From: Kribbella capetownensis
Lineage (GTDB): Bacteria > Actinomycetota > Actinomycetes > Propionibacteriales > Kribbellaceae
NCBI RefSeq assembly: GCF_004331485.1
Contig: NZ_SJKD01000014.1
Span: 104,945 to 168,944, forward strand
Direction of reading: 5' to 3'
Length of the DNA stretch: 64,000 bases
Part shown: one piece after another, positions 53,548-62,773 of the stretch
How the letters are laid out: every line of letters starts with the position of its first letter
Position numbering within the stretch: position 1 is the first letter of the stretch
Translations under genes and position numbers: made by a program
The notes under the pieces: model-generated
The model's input: the letters and a program-made list of their open reading frames with translations, nothing else
What the model was told of the DNA's origin: nothing
Database searches by the model: none

Positions 53548-54750
53548 ATGACCACCGCATGCGAGTTCCCCACAGTCCAGGTGACCACCGCGCCCCGACT
53601 GGTGACCGGCCAGTTCGGACGGTTGCTGGTGATGGTGTTCGGGTCCGGGTTGAGCATGTACCTGCTCACCTCGGTGGTCCCGCTGTACCTCGCCGCGAAC
53701 GGATCCGGCGGGATCGGCGCCGGGCTGTCGACCGGCGCGATGATGCTGGCCGCCGTCGGGACCGAGCTGCTGGTCCCGCGGCTGCTGGCGCGCTGGGGCT
53801 ACCAGGTCGTCCTCGGTCTCGGACTGATCCTGCTGGGTGCACCGTCACTGCTCCTGCTGGTCACCGCGTCGCTGCCTGTCGTTCTCACGATCTGCGTGGT
53901 GCGCGGCGCGGGGCTGGCGATCATGGTCGTCGGTGCGGTCGCACTGGTCGCCGACGTGACTCCCGACCGGCGCCGCGGCGAGGCGTTCGGGATCTACGGA
54001 CTGGCCGTCGGAGCGCCGGCCGTCATCGGACTGCCTCTCGGGGTCTACCTCACCAATCTGGTCGGCTTCGGTGCCCTGTTCGTGCTTGCCGCGGCCAGTT
54101 CCCTGCTGGTCCTCGGCATGCTGGCCGGGATGCCCAAGGCAACCAGCGAGGAAGAACAGCACGTGAAGGTGCTGGGCGGCCTGCGCGGCAGCGGTCTGAT
54201 GATGCCGACGTTCGTGTTCGCCGCCGTCACCGTTGCCGCGGGCATCAGCGTGACCTTCCTGCCCCTGGCTGTGGCCGAGGACAAGCACTCCCTCGTCGCC
54301 ACCGCCCTGCTGATGCAGGCGATCACCGCTCCCGCCGCACGCTGGCTGGCCGGTCGGTACGCCGACCGCGTCGGCCCGGCCAAGCTGCTGGCACCGGCGT
54401 TGATCCTGGCGGCGGCGGGTGCGGGCTCCCTCGTCCTGATCGGCAGCACGGCCGCGATCGTCGTCGGCTCGACCCTGTTCGGTCTGGGCTTCGGCGCCGC
54501 GCAGAACCTCACGCTGACGATGATGTACGACCGAGTCCCGAAGTCCCGCTACGGCCAGGTCAGCGCCCTGTGGAACCTCGCGTACGACGGCGGCTGGGGC
54601 GTCGGCGCCATCGTCTTCGGCGCCGTGGTCGCGGGCACCGGCTACTCCGTCGCCTTCGGCCTGACCGCCGCCATCGTCGCGCTCGCGATCGTTCCGGCGG
54701 TCAAGGCGTCAGTAGCAGCCCGCTCGTCAGCGCGCCCTGCGCAACGTTGA
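53548..54750 (+). CDS. MFS transporter
   Basis: A 400-residue major-facilitator protein with 12 membrane helices, and LADVTPDRRRGEAFGIYG typical of drug:H+ antiporters after helix 4. It ends the rightward operon SGNH-P450-esterase-hmo-hpgT. Its end overlaps the convergent ATP-grasp gene by 50 bases. Export of the cluster product or self-resistance is likely. Confidence 0.85.
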   Translation: MTTACEFPTVQVTTAPRLVTGQFGRLLVMVFGSGLSMYLLTSVVPLYLAANGSGGIGAGLSTGAMMLAAVGTELLVPRLLARWGYQVVLGLGLILLGAPSLLLLVTASLPVVLTICVVRGAGLAIMVVGAVALVADVTPDRRRGEAFGIYGLAVGAPAVIGLPLGVYLTNLVGFGALFVLAAASSLLVLGMLAGMPKATSEEEQHVKVLGGLRGSGLMMPTFVFAAVTVAAGISVTFLPLAVAEDKHSLVATALLMQAITAPAARWLAGRYADRVGPAKLLAPALILAAAGAGSLVLIGSTAAIVVGSTLFGLGFGAAQNLTLTMMYDRVPKSRYGQVSALWNLAYDGGWGVGAIVFGAVVAGTGYSVAFGLTAAIVALAIVPAVKASVAARSSARPAQR

Positions 54751-56029
54751 CCACCGGCCCGGCCCCGGGTACGGCGAACCGGACGTAGGCGCCGGCCGGC
54801 GTACCTCCGAACAGATAAGGGGCGATACAGATCGGTACGGCGTCCTCGTGGACCTCGCCGGTGGCGATCTCGACGAACTGCATGGTGAGCCGGTCGACCG
54901 AGACGTACCGCTGCAGGATGTGCCCGCCCTCGACCAGCGCGGCATCCAAGGCTTCCTGCCAGGTCTGCGCGGACACCTCCGGCCCGACGACGACGCCGAC
55001 ACCGCCGTAGGAACCGGACGGTTTCAGGACGAGCCTGCCCTGGTCCGCGATCGCCCGGTCGCGCAGGTCCGGCGACAACACCTCGGTTCGCGGGACATGC
55101 CGTCGCACGACCTCGGCATCGTCGGCGGACATCGAATCCAGGTCCGCCCAGAGCCAGGCGAAGATCGACTTGCTCGCCAGCAGCCAACTCGCGGTCGGAG
55201 TGAAGACCCGAACTGTCTTGGATCGGATGGCGGCGCCCAGGGCGTCGAGGCCGGGACCAGGGGTGGTGCCCTGGGGGACGAACATCCGCAGTACTGCGTC
55301 GATCGGCCCGTCGTCGACGAGCAGCCGGCCGGCGTCGTCCAGAGTCAGCCACTCGACCGGAAACACTCGCATATCCAGGCCCAGCTCGCGGCCGCGCTCG
55401 CTGAACGGCTCGAGCAGTTTGATCATCGCCAGCCCGTCCTGCGAGCCCGGATACGTGCCGCCGGTGGTGAAGATCATCGCCAGCCGATCCGTCCCGGTCA
55501 GCTCGAGCGCCGACCGGAGCGCCTCGTACCGCGCGTCCACCGCAGACGGCGGCGCCGCCAGCCCGATCCCGTCCAGCACCGGATCCCCGTCGTACGCCGC
55601 CAGGAACCGCTGGGCGACCCCATCGGAGTCATGGGCACCACCGAGCGCACTGTCGATATTGGCCTCGACGACGTACGGCGTTCCGTCCGCGAGCAGGATG
55701 TCGGCCCGGACACCACCGAGCAGGTCCTCGGTCACCGGGAGGTCCTCGTCGAGCAGGTCGATGTAGCCGGCCGGCATACCGAGCGCCTGCCGCAACTCCC
55801 CGGCGGTCGACGCACGGTGCAGGCACGCGGCCAGGATCAGCCGGGCGACAGTCGCCGAGATGTCGGTGAACCGGCGATACGCCGCCGCGGACATGATCGG
55901 CGGCCGCAGCGGCCGCCACTCCTTGTTGTGCGTCGCCACGCCGTCGTACACCTGCTGCCACGCATCAAGCCCCCGCGCGACCAGTGCCGTACGCACCGAC
56001 TCCGGCAACTCGTTCCACTGGTCCGTCAT
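54701..56029 (-). CDS. Circularly permuted ATP-grasp-type enzyme
   Basis: A 442-residue protein of the CP_ATPgrasp class: DILLADGTPYVVEANIDSAL near the middle of the N-half, IFTTGGTYPGSQDGLA, LVLKPSGSYGGVGVVVG (glycine-rich ATP loop) and GGHILQRYVSVDR. Such enzymes join a carboxylate to an amine via an acyl phosphate. In this cluster it could form an amide or peptide bond, for example with hydroxyphenylglycine. Last gene of the leftward operon; it overlaps the E1-beta gene by ATGA. Confidence 0.75.
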   Translation of the reverse strand: MTDQWNELPESVRTALVARGLDAWQQVYDGVATHNKEWRPLRPPIMSAAAYRRFTDISATVARLILAACLHRASTAGELRQALGMPAGYIDLLDEDLPVTEDLLGGVRADILLADGTPYVVEANIDSALGGAHDSDGVAQRFLAAYDGDPVLDGIGLAAPPSAVDARYEALRSALELTGTDRLAMIFTTGGTYPGSQDGLAMIKLLEPFSERGRELGLDMRVFPVEWLTLDDAGRLLVDDGPIDAVLRMFVPQGTTPGPGLDALGAAIRSKTVRVFTPTASWLLASKSIFAWLWADLDSMSADDAEVVRRHVPRTEVLSPDLRDRAIADQGRLVLKPSGSYGGVGVVVGPEVSAQTWQEALDAALVEGGHILQRYVSVDRLTMQFVEIATGEVHEDAVPICIAPYLFGGTPAGAYVRFAVPGAGPVVNVAQGALTSGLLLTP

Positions 56030-57000
56030 TGTTCCTCCAGTACGGCGTGGATTGCGGTGACCAACTGGTCCCGGCCGGGTTGCACGGCTCGGTCCAGCGC
56101 GAGGGCGAAGGGAAGCACGGCGCCATCCGGCCGGGTCACGCGGCGGGGAGGCGCGTCGAGATCGAAGCGTTCGGCAGCGATCGCCAGGATCTCCGCCGCG
56201 AATCCGCTCGTCCGGTTCGAGTCGTCGATCACCACGAGTCGCCGGGTCTTGGCGGCCGATGCGGCCAGACCCTCCACGTCGAGCGGATAGACCGTGCGTG
56301 GGTCGAACACCTCGACGGAGATCCCGAGCCCGGCCAGCTCGTCGGCGGCCGCCAGTGCGTCCTGCACAAGGTGGCCGAGGGCAACGACCGTGACGTCGTC
56401 GCCGCCGCGCACGACCCGGCCGACGCCCAGCGGGACTGGTGCCAGGGTGCTGAAGTCGACGTCGTCGCGGACACCGAGCGCCCCGGACGGTGCGAAGAAG
56501 ACGACCGGGTCATCGTCCCGGATCGCCGAGATCAGCAGACCATACGCATCGGCCGGAGTGGCTGGGACCACGGTCTTCACACCGACGTGCGCGAACAAGG
56601 TGTACGGGTGGTCGGAGTGCTGGCCGGCCCACCCGGTCCGGGAACCCGAGCCGGGGACGACGTACGTGACCGGGACCTTGCATTGACCGCCGGTCATCAG
56701 CGAGAACTTGTGGGCCTGATTCGCGATCTGTTCGAAGACCAGGAACAGCAAGGACGGAATCTGGAACTCGATCACCGGTCGCATCCCGGCCAGCGCCGCG
56801 CCGGTGGCGAAGTTGGTGAACGCCTGTTCGGACAGTGGGGTGTCCAGGACCCGGTCGGGACCGAAGCGCGCGAACAGTCCGGCCGTCACGTTGGACGCCG
56901 CGGCCCGGATGTCCTCGCCGAGCACGAAGACCGTCGGGTCGCGCTCAAGCTCATCCCCGAGCGCGCGGTTGAGTGCCTTCAAATAGGACAGTTTGGGCAT
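56026..57000 (-). CDS. Thiamine-diphosphate 2-oxoacid dehydrogenase E1, beta subunit
   Basis: A 324-residue beta subunit resembling pyruvate/branched-chain E1-beta: MPKLSYLKALNRALGDEL, VFVLGEDI, DTPLSEQAFTNFATGAAL, GMRPVIEFQ, and QHSDHPYTLFAHVGVKTVVP. It pairs with the alpha subunit just upstream (TGATG). No E2 or E3 gene is near, so either housekeeping partners serve it or it is a decarboxylase. In pristinamycin, a similar pair (PglB/PglC) works in phenylglycine synthesis. Confidence 0.9.
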   Translation of the reverse strand: MPKLSYLKALNRALGDELERDPTVFVLGEDIRAAASNVTAGLFARFGPDRVLDTPLSEQAFTNFATGAALAGMRPVIEFQIPSLLFLVFEQIANQAHKFSLMTGGQCKVPVTYVVPGSGSRTGWAGQHSDHPYTLFAHVGVKTVVPATPADAYGLLISAIRDDDPVVFFAPSGALGVRDDVDFSTLAPVPLGVGRVVRGGDDVTVVALGHLVQDALAAADELAGLGISVEVFDPRTVYPLDVEGLAASAAKTRRLVVIDDSNRTSGFAAEILAIAAERFDLDAPPRRVTRPDGAVLPFALALDRAVQPGRDQLVTAIHAVLEEQ

Positions 57001-57941
57001 CAGCGCAGCACCTCCGGCGAGGCGTACAGAAACTCGAGAGCGGCCGCCGGATCTGGGTGGGCGCTCCCCAAAGCGATCACGGCGGCCGCATCGAGCAAAG
57101 CCTCGACCTCGGCATCGACCACGGCCCGGTCCTCGGCCGCCAGTCGTGCGCCCTGAATCTCTACTGGGTCCCGCGACCGCCCAGCGGAGATCTCCTCGGT
57201 CGAGCGGTAGGTGAGCCGGGCTCGGTGCTCGAACGTGTGGTGCGCGTCGAATCTGTACGTGGTGCATTCGAGAAACGTCGGTCCCTGACCGGAGCGGGCG
57301 CGCTCGACCGCGACGGTGGTTGCCTCCAGCACCTTTTCCGGATCCTGGCCGTCGACCGTGACGGCCGGGATCCCGAAGGCTTCGGCACGGGCGGTGATGC
57401 TGCCGGCGACCGCGGACGCCACCGGCATCGTCGTCGCGTACCCGTTGTTCTCACAGACGAAGATCACCGGCACCTGCCACAGAGCGGCCAGGTTGAATGC
57501 CTCCAGCAACATGCCCTCGTTCATCGCACCGTCCCCGAAGAAGGTCGCGGCGACGGTGTCCCGGCCGAGGCGGCGATGGGCCCAGGCAGCACCGGTCGCG
57601 ATCGAGCCGGCCGCGCCGACGATCGCGTTCGCGCCGAGGATGCCCAGGCCGAAGTCGGCCGCGTGCATCGAACCGCCGCGGCCCTTGTTCAACCCAGTCT
57701 CCCGGCCCATCAGCTCGGCGAGCAGCCGGGCCGGGTCCGCACCCCGGGCGAGCACATGTCCGTGACCGCGGTGCGTGCTGGTGATGACGTCCGTGTCCGT
57801 CAGCGGCGCGCATACCCCGGCCGCGATCGCCTCCTGGCCGATGTACGGGTGGATGCCACCGACGATCTCCCCGGACCGGACGAACTCGACCGCCCGCTCC
57901 TCGAAGCGGCGGATCAGGCGCACAGTCCGGTAGAGATTCAT
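57000..57941 (-). CDS. Thiamine-diphosphate 2-oxoacid dehydrogenase E1, alpha subunit
   Basis: A 313-residue alpha subunit: GGIHPYIGQEAIAAGVCAPL, STHRGHGHVLARG, MGRETGLNKGRGGSMH, and the ThDP motif FFGDGAMNEGMLLEAFNLAA. The phosphorylation loop seen in eukaryotes is replaced by a short YRSTEE segment. The ATG at 57941 shares a base with the upstream dioxygenase stop; a GTG five codons upstream is less likely. Partner of the beta subunit downstream. Likely acts on a 2-oxoacid of the cluster, perhaps an arylglyoxylate or branched-chain acid. Confidence 0.9.
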   Translation of the reverse strand: MNLYRTVRLIRRFEERAVEFVRSGEIVGGIHPYIGQEAIAAGVCAPLTDTDVITSTHRGHGHVLARGADPARLLAELMGRETGLNKGRGGSMHAADFGLGILGANAIVGAAGSIATGAAWAHRRLGRDTVAATFFGDGAMNEGMLLEAFNLAALWQVPVIFVCENNGYATTMPVASAVAGSITARAEAFGIPAVTVDGQDPEKVLEATTVAVERARSGQGPTFLECTTYRFDAHHTFEHRARLTYRSTEEISAGRSRDPVEIQGARLAAEDRAVVDAEVEALLDAAAVIALGSAHPDPAAALEFLYASPEVLR

Positions 57942-58846
57942 CAGCGGTCGGCCCACAGGGTCGGGCAGTAGTCGGGGTCGGCGTAGTCGGGGTGGCCGGC
58001 AGCGGTACGGCGTACCAGGACGTCGTGGTTGTACGCCGCCAGGGTCCCGTCGGAGAGGGGGAACTCGCGGTAGTGGTTGGCGCCGTCCTGCAGGTGCAGG
58101 GAGACCGCGCGACGCGGGCGGTCGCTGACGTTCGCGCCGCTACCGTGGTAGGTCCGGCAGTGGTGGAAGTTCATGTGCCCGCGCGGGATGGTGATCGGGA
58201 CCTTTACCACCTCGGCGTTGTTGTACGCCGCGTTCTCGGTCAGCATCTGGTCCAGCTGCGACCGGTCCCGCTCGGCGAAGTGGCGTACGACGGTGTCGTC
58301 GGAGCCGATCTCCTGCCAGCGGTGGCTGCCGTCGACCATCGTGATCGTGCCCATCTCCGGTGGGCAGTCGTGGAACGGGATGAACGCGGTCAGCATCCGG
58401 TCCGAGGCCGAAGACGACCAGTAGTGCTTGTCGAAGTGCCAGGGCACGATGTTCGACGGCTCGCCCTCGATCGGTGGCTTGTAGATCAGAGTGGACTGGA
58501 AGATCCGGATTGCGGCGGTCTGCGCCAGCCGGGCCGCGACCGCGCCGATCAGCGGCTTGCGCAGGATCTTCGCCAAGCCGTCGTGCTCGTAGTGCACGTA
58601 GTCGTTGTGCCGCTGGACGTCGCCCTTCGACGGGTCCCAGTACGCCAGCTTCGACGGGGCTGTCGGCAGAGTGCGGTCGCGTTCGCCGGCGTAGTACCGC
58701 TCGCTGGCGTTGACGAGCTCGTCTGTCTCATCGTCGGTCAGCAGCTTCTTGGACAGGTACCAGCCGTGCTCGTGGTAGAAGGCAACATCCTCGTCCGTCG
58801 GCAGCAGCTCGAGCTCCTGCTCCGACAGCTTGAACTCCAGGGTCAT
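57941..58846 (-). CDS. Phytanoyl-CoA dioxygenase (PhyH)-family oxygenase
   Basis: A 301-residue Fe(II)/2-oxoglutarate oxygenase-like protein. The iron-binding HxD is in WHFDKHYWSSS and the distal histidine in FHHCRTYHGSG, with the 2-oxoglutarate arginine in DRPRRAVSLHLQ. NFHHCRTYHGSGANVSDRP is the typical PhyH C-terminal strand. It would hydroxylate or desaturate a cluster intermediate. It overlaps hmaS (ATGA) and E1-alpha (TGATG). Confidence 0.85.
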   Translation of the reverse strand: MTLEFKLSEQELELLPTDEDVAFYHEHGWYLSKKLLTDDETDELVNASERYYAGERDRTLPTAPSKLAYWDPSKGDVQRHNDYVHYEHDGLAKILRKPLIGAVAARLAQTAAIRIFQSTLIYKPPIEGEPSNIVPWHFDKHYWSSSASDRMLTAFIPFHDCPPEMGTITMVDGSHRWQEIGSDDTVVRHFAERDRSQLDQMLTENAAYNNAEVVKVPITIPRGHMNFHHCRTYHGSGANVSDRPRRAVSLHLQDGANHYREFPLSDGTLAAYNHDVLVRRTAAGHPDYADPDYCPTLWADR

Positions 58847-59916
58847 GCGTCAGCTCCCGCCAGCTCGCGTTCCTTGGCTTCGTAGAGGGCCTTGATGTTG
58901 CCGCTGCCGAACGTCATCGCGCCGCGCCGCTCGATGATCTCCAGGAACAGCGTGCGGCGGACGTGCATCGACTCGGTGAAGATCTGCAGCAGCTGACCCC
59001 AGTGGTCCCGGTCGACCAGGATCCCCAGTTCCTGGAGCTCCTCGATCGGGGTCTCCACCTCGCCGACGCGCTCCGGCAGAGCCTGGTAGTAGGTCGACGG
59101 CGTACCGAGGAAGTTGACGCCGCGGCCCGCCAGCGTGCTGACCGCCTCGACGATGTTGCTGGTGCGCAAGGCGATGTGCTGCACCCCGGCACCGGCGTGC
59201 CAGCTGAGGAAGTCGTCGATCTGCCCCGGACGGCGGCTCGCGTCGGGCTCGATCAGCGTGAACGTGACGTGCTTCGACGGGCTCTGGACGACCTTCGACT
59301 CCATCCCCTGGCCGGCCACCTCGATGTACTCCTCGAAGATCCGCGGGAAGCCGAACACGTCCTCGTAGAACTTCGCGGTCGGCTCGAGCTCGCCGGACGG
59401 CACACAGATCGCCAGGTGGTCGATCTCGCTGAACAGCTTCTCGTCCGGGCCACTCGTCGGCTCCGAGATGTGGATCCGGCCGGGCAGGAACTCGTGTCGC
59501 GGTCCGTGCCGCTCGACCAGCCGGTGGATCACGTCCCCGAATCCGCCCACCTCCGCGATCACCACGGACGCCTCGCCGCCGTCGTACCGGACCGGCTCTC
59601 TCAGGCCTTCGGCGCCGCGGGCCACGAGTTCGCCGTACGCCGCCGTGGCGTCGTCGACCTCCAGACCGACGATCGCGACCCCATCCCCATGGCGCTGCAC
59701 GTACTCCGCGGCCGGATGATCCGCGGCCAGCCCGGACGTCAGCACGATCTGTACGGCGTCCTCACGCAGCAGTAGCGACCGCTGCTCCGGCAGACCGGTC
59801 TCGGGGCCGCCCTGGCCGTGAATCTGCAGGCCGAACGCGTGCCCCAGGTAGAACGCGGCCTGCCGAGCGTCGCCCACATACAACTCCACATGGTCGATCC
59901 CGTGGATCTCCATCAC
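58843..59916 (-). CDS. hmaS: 4-hydroxymandelate synthase / 4-hydroxyphenylpyruvate dioxygenase family
   Basis: A 357-residue two-domain vicinal-oxygen-chelate Fe(II) enzyme. IHGIDHVELYVGDARQAAFY opens it; the iron ligands are H in EIDHLAICVP, H in VQHIALRTSN and E in LFLEIIERRG. DHWGQLLQIFTESMHVRRTLF is the family C-terminal signature. It acts on 4-hydroxyphenylpyruvate, giving homogentisate (HPPD) or 4-hydroxymandelate (HmaS). The neighbouring hmo and hpgT favour HmaS; sequence alone does not settle it. GTG 59916 or ATG 59913 could start it. Confidence 0.87.
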   Translation of the reverse strand: MMEIHGIDHVELYVGDARQAAFYLGHAFGLQIHGQGGPETGLPEQRSLLLREDAVQIVLTSGLAADHPAAEYVQRHGDGVAIVGLEVDDATAAYGELVARGAEGLREPVRYDGGEASVVIAEVGGFGDVIHRLVERHGPRHEFLPGRIHISEPTSGPDEKLFSEIDHLAICVPSGELEPTAKFYEDVFGFPRIFEEYIEVAGQGMESKVVQSPSKHVTFTLIEPDASRRPGQIDDFLSWHAGAGVQHIALRTSNIVEAVSTLAGRGVNFLGTPSTYYQALPERVGEVETPIEELQELGILVDRDHWGQLLQIFTESMHVRRTLFLEIIERRGAMTFGSGNIKALYEAKERELAGADA

Positions 59917-61184
59917 ACCCTCACCTCACTGTTGGTCTCTCGCCGCTCCGGCGTGGTGGTGGTGCCGAGGAGCAGGCTCACGTTCTGGCCGCCGAACCCG
60001 AACGAGTTCGACAGTGTGTACTCCGGCCGCAGGTCGCGGGGTTCTTTGCGGACGTGATCCAGCGGGCAGGCCGGATCCGGATCGTCCAGGTGGTACGTCG
60101 GCGACACCAGGCCGGTCGTGATCGCGAGGGCCGCCGCGGCGGCCTCGACCACTCCGGAGGTGCCGAGCATGTGACCGGTCAGCGCCTTGGTCGAACTGAC
60201 TGCCGGGGTGTGGTCGCCGAATGCGAGCCCGATCGCGACCGACTCGGCCACGTCGCCGAGCTTCGTGCTGGTCCCGTGTGCGTTGATGTAGCCGACCTGG
60301 CTCGGTTGTACTCCGCCGCTCGCCAGAGCTCGACGCATGCACTCGGCGGCACCCATGCCGTCGGGCCGGGGAGCAGTCGGGTGGTGTGCGTCGGAGTTCA
60401 CGCCGTAGCCGGCCAGGTCGGCGTACCCGCGTGCTTGACGTGCGGCCGCATGCTCCGTGGTCTCCAGGACGAGTAGTGCGGCGCCTTCGGCCAGCACGAA
60501 TCCGTTGCGACGTAGGTCGAACGGGCGGCTCGCCTCAGTGGGGTCGTCCCAGCCCCTCGCCAGCGCTCGTGCATTGGCGAAGGTTTCGGCGAAGGTCGGG
60601 AACAGCGGCGCCTCGCTCGCGCCGCACAGCACCACGTCCGCTTCACCGGATCGGATCAGCCGGACCGCGTCCGCGATCGCCTGCGCTCCCGAGGCGCACG
60701 CCGTACCGACCGCGGAGGTGTAACCGCGAAGACCGAACCGGATCGCGATCCGAGCGGCCGGCATGTTCGGCAGGATCCCTGTCAGCAGGTAGGGACTGAC
60801 CGCAGCCCGGCCACGTTCGGCCCGAGCCAGCACCTGCTGCTCGAGCGTCGCCATCCCGCCAACCCCGCCGACGATCACCCCGATGCGGTCGGGGTCAACG
60901 TTTTCGCCGATGACCAGGCCGGCGTCGTTCAGTGCGTCCTCGGCGGCCAACTGAGCGAGGATGACGGTGCGGTCCATCACCTTGCCGTCGGGGCCGGAGG
61001 CAATCTTCCCGGCGTCGATCGGCGGGAGAATGCCCGCCAGCTCGATGGAGTTCGCGATCGGGTGGTCCGCCGGTGGTTTGACGATGCCCGATCGCCCGTA
61101 CAGCAAGGCGTCGTACACCTCGGCGACACCGCGTCCGACCGGAGTGATCAGGCCCATTCCTGTGATGGAGACAGCGCCGGTCAT
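59913..61184 (-). CDS. Beta-ketoacyl-ACP synthase (KS-alpha/FabF-like)
   Basis: A 423-residue condensing enzyme with an intact triad: cysteine in VGTACASGAQA, histidine in YINAHGTSTK, and histidine in STKALTGHMLGTSG. FVLAEGAALLVLE and NSFGFGGQNVSLLLG are also normal. It would elongate an acyl chain on a carrier protein; no carrier is seen in the window. It overlaps the adenylating enzyme (ATGA) and hmaS (GTGATG-type overlap), so it is within the leftward operon. Confidence 0.93.
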   Translation of the reverse strand: MTGAVSITGMGLITPVGRGVAEVYDALLYGRSGIVKPPADHPIANSIELAGILPPIDAGKIASGPDGKVMDRTVILAQLAAEDALNDAGLVIGENVDPDRIGVIVGGVGGMATLEQQVLARAERGRAAVSPYLLTGILPNMPAARIAIRFGLRGYTSAVGTACASGAQAIADAVRLIRSGEADVVLCGASEAPLFPTFAETFANARALARGWDDPTEASRPFDLRRNGFVLAEGAALLVLETTEHAAARQARGYADLAGYGVNSDAHHPTAPRPDGMGAAECMRRALASGGVQPSQVGYINAHGTSTKLGDVAESVAIGLAFGDHTPAVSSTKALTGHMLGTSGVVEAAAAALAITTGLVSPTYHLDDPDPACPLDHVRKEPRDLRPEYTLSNSFGFGGQNVSLLLGTTTTPERRETNSEVRV

Positions 61185-62773
61185 GCGTCTGCTCCTGTCA
61201 AGCAGGTCCGCAAGGCGACCTTGCGGACCTTGCCGGTGACTGTGACCGGGACCTCGTCCGACCCGATCGCGGTGACTTTGCGAATGATGGCTGCTACCTC
61301 CTCGCCTACTGCCGACTTCACGGCGGCTGTGCGATCGATGGGCTCGGCGTCGGAGGTGAGTTCGATCAGGACGTCGGCGACGTACCTGCCGTTGTCTGGC
61401 GTGATGATGACCGTGCAGTCGAGTACTTCGGGGAGGGCGGCCAGGATGCGTTCCTCGGAGAGCGAAGTGAAGAGTTGCGGGCCGTCGAAGCCGGCGACCG
61501 CGTCGGGGATGCGGTCGAGATGGAAGTAGTGGCCGGTGTCGTCGCGGTAGGCGAGGTCGCCGGTGAGGAACCAGCCGTTCAGGCGGAAGCGGTACGTGTT
61601 GACCGAGTCGTTCCAGTAGCCGGGTGAGACGCTCGGGGACCTGAAGCCCAGCAGGCCAGGCTTCCCCGGTGGCAGCTCCTCACCGGTCTGCGACAGTACG
61701 GCGGCCTCGGCGAACTCGTACGGCTTGCCGATGCACCGGCCGTAGTGATCGCTGTCGATCGTGTGCGTGATGTGGAAACCGTTGTGGCCCATCTCGCTGG
61801 ACCCGAGGCCATCGATGAAGTGCGAGCCCTTGACTGTCACGCGACCGTCGCGGGTGACCGTCTCCCGGGTGCCGACGGCAACCAGTTTGCGGATGTGCGG
61901 TTCGTGGGCGCAGTCGCCGGTGTTGAACCACATCCGGACCGAGTCGAGGTCGTGGCCATTCAGATCCTCGCGGGCAAGACCGGCCCAAGTCACGGCGAAT
62001 CCGTAGACAGAGTGGGGTTTCCAGCGTTCGATGTGGTGCAGGACGTTCGGCGCGTCCTGGCTGGACAGCAGCAGCATCTCGGCCCGGTTGCCGAGAACTT
62101 GATTCACCATCAGGACCGTTGCGGTGTGTGGGATCGGCAGGGCGTTCAGGATCCTGTCGGTGCCCTGCGCCTGCGGCATCGTGAGCAGGTGCTTCAAGGC
62201 GGCGTACAAGGTGGTGTGGGTGTGCATCACTGCCTTCGGTACGCCGGTTGTGCCGCTGGTGTGCGTGATCACGACAGGGTCGTCGGCGTGGTGGCGACAG
62301 TGCTCCGGCGCCTTGGCCGGGTCCGCCGTACCCAGCTCTCGTGGCTCCGCGAGGATCGGTGCCTCGTGCAACAACCCGCGATGTGCTGCATCCGCGAGTA
62401 CGCCGGTGGCGCGGAGGCGGCGGATGAACTCCTCGGCGATGGGTGGGCTCATCCTGCCGTTCATCAGCGCGGGGATCGCGCCGACGCGGGTCAGCGCGAG
62501 GAAGCTCAGCACGATGTCCTGCGCCTCGGTGGCCCAGATCGCGACCACGTCCCGGCGTCCGATGCCGTGCTCGTGCAGCCACGCCGTACGGGCCTGCACT
62601 CGCTCGTCCAGCTCGCCGAGGGTCAGCGGGTGCTCGGCCGGGTAGTGGTCGACGGGTGTGTCGAAGGTCAGGCCGGGACCGTTCAGGTCGGCGCCGTGGG
62701 CGATGACCGTGGCCAGGACGTTGCCGGTTCCAATCGCCGGGTCTGCGGCGAGGCGGGCTCTGAGGCTCTTCAT
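61181..62773 (-). CDS. AMP-dependent acyl/aryl-adenylating ligase
   Basis: A 530-residue ANL ligase: VVITHTSGTTGVPKAVMHTH (A3), GLGSSEMGHNG (A5), NGWFLTGDLAYRDDTGHYFH (A7/A8), and VTVTGKVRKVALRT with the C-terminal catalytic lysine. Divergent from the enzyme at 45867-47411. It would load an acid onto CoA or a carrier for the neighbouring ketosynthases. The ATG at 62773 overlaps the upstream gene by ATGA. Confidence 0.88.
   Translation of the reverse strand: MKSLRARLAADPAIGTGNVLATVIAHGADLNGPGLTFDTPVDHYPAEHPLTLGELDERVQARTAWLHEHGIGRRDVVAIWATEAQDIVLSFLALTRVGAIPALMNGRMSPPIAEEFIRRLRATGVLADAAHRGLLHEAPILAEPRELGTADPAKAPEHCRHHADDPVVITHTSGTTGVPKAVMHTHTTLYAALKHLLTMPQAQGTDRILNALPIPHTATVLMVNQVLGNRAEMLLLSSQDAPNVLHHIERWKPHSVYGFAVTWAGLAREDLNGHDLDSVRMWFNTGDCAHEPHIRKLVAVGTRETVTRDGRVTVKGSHFIDGLGSSEMGHNGFHITHTIDSDHYGRCIGKPYEFAEAAVLSQTGEELPPGKPGLLGFRSPSVSPGYWNDSVNTYRFRLNGWFLTGDLAYRDDTGHYFHLDRIPDAVAGFDGPQLFTSLSEERILAALPEVLDCTVIITPDNGRYVADVLIELTSDAEPIDRTAAVKSAVGEEVAAIIRKVTAIGSDEVPVTVTGKVRKVALRTCLTGADA

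Noticed and set aside
58843..59916. Reading the HmaS-like gene as an HPPD of tyrosine catabolism
   Set aside because: Kept as an alternative only: no homogentisate dioxygenase or fumarylacetoacetase is nearby, while Hmo- and HpgT-like genes are.
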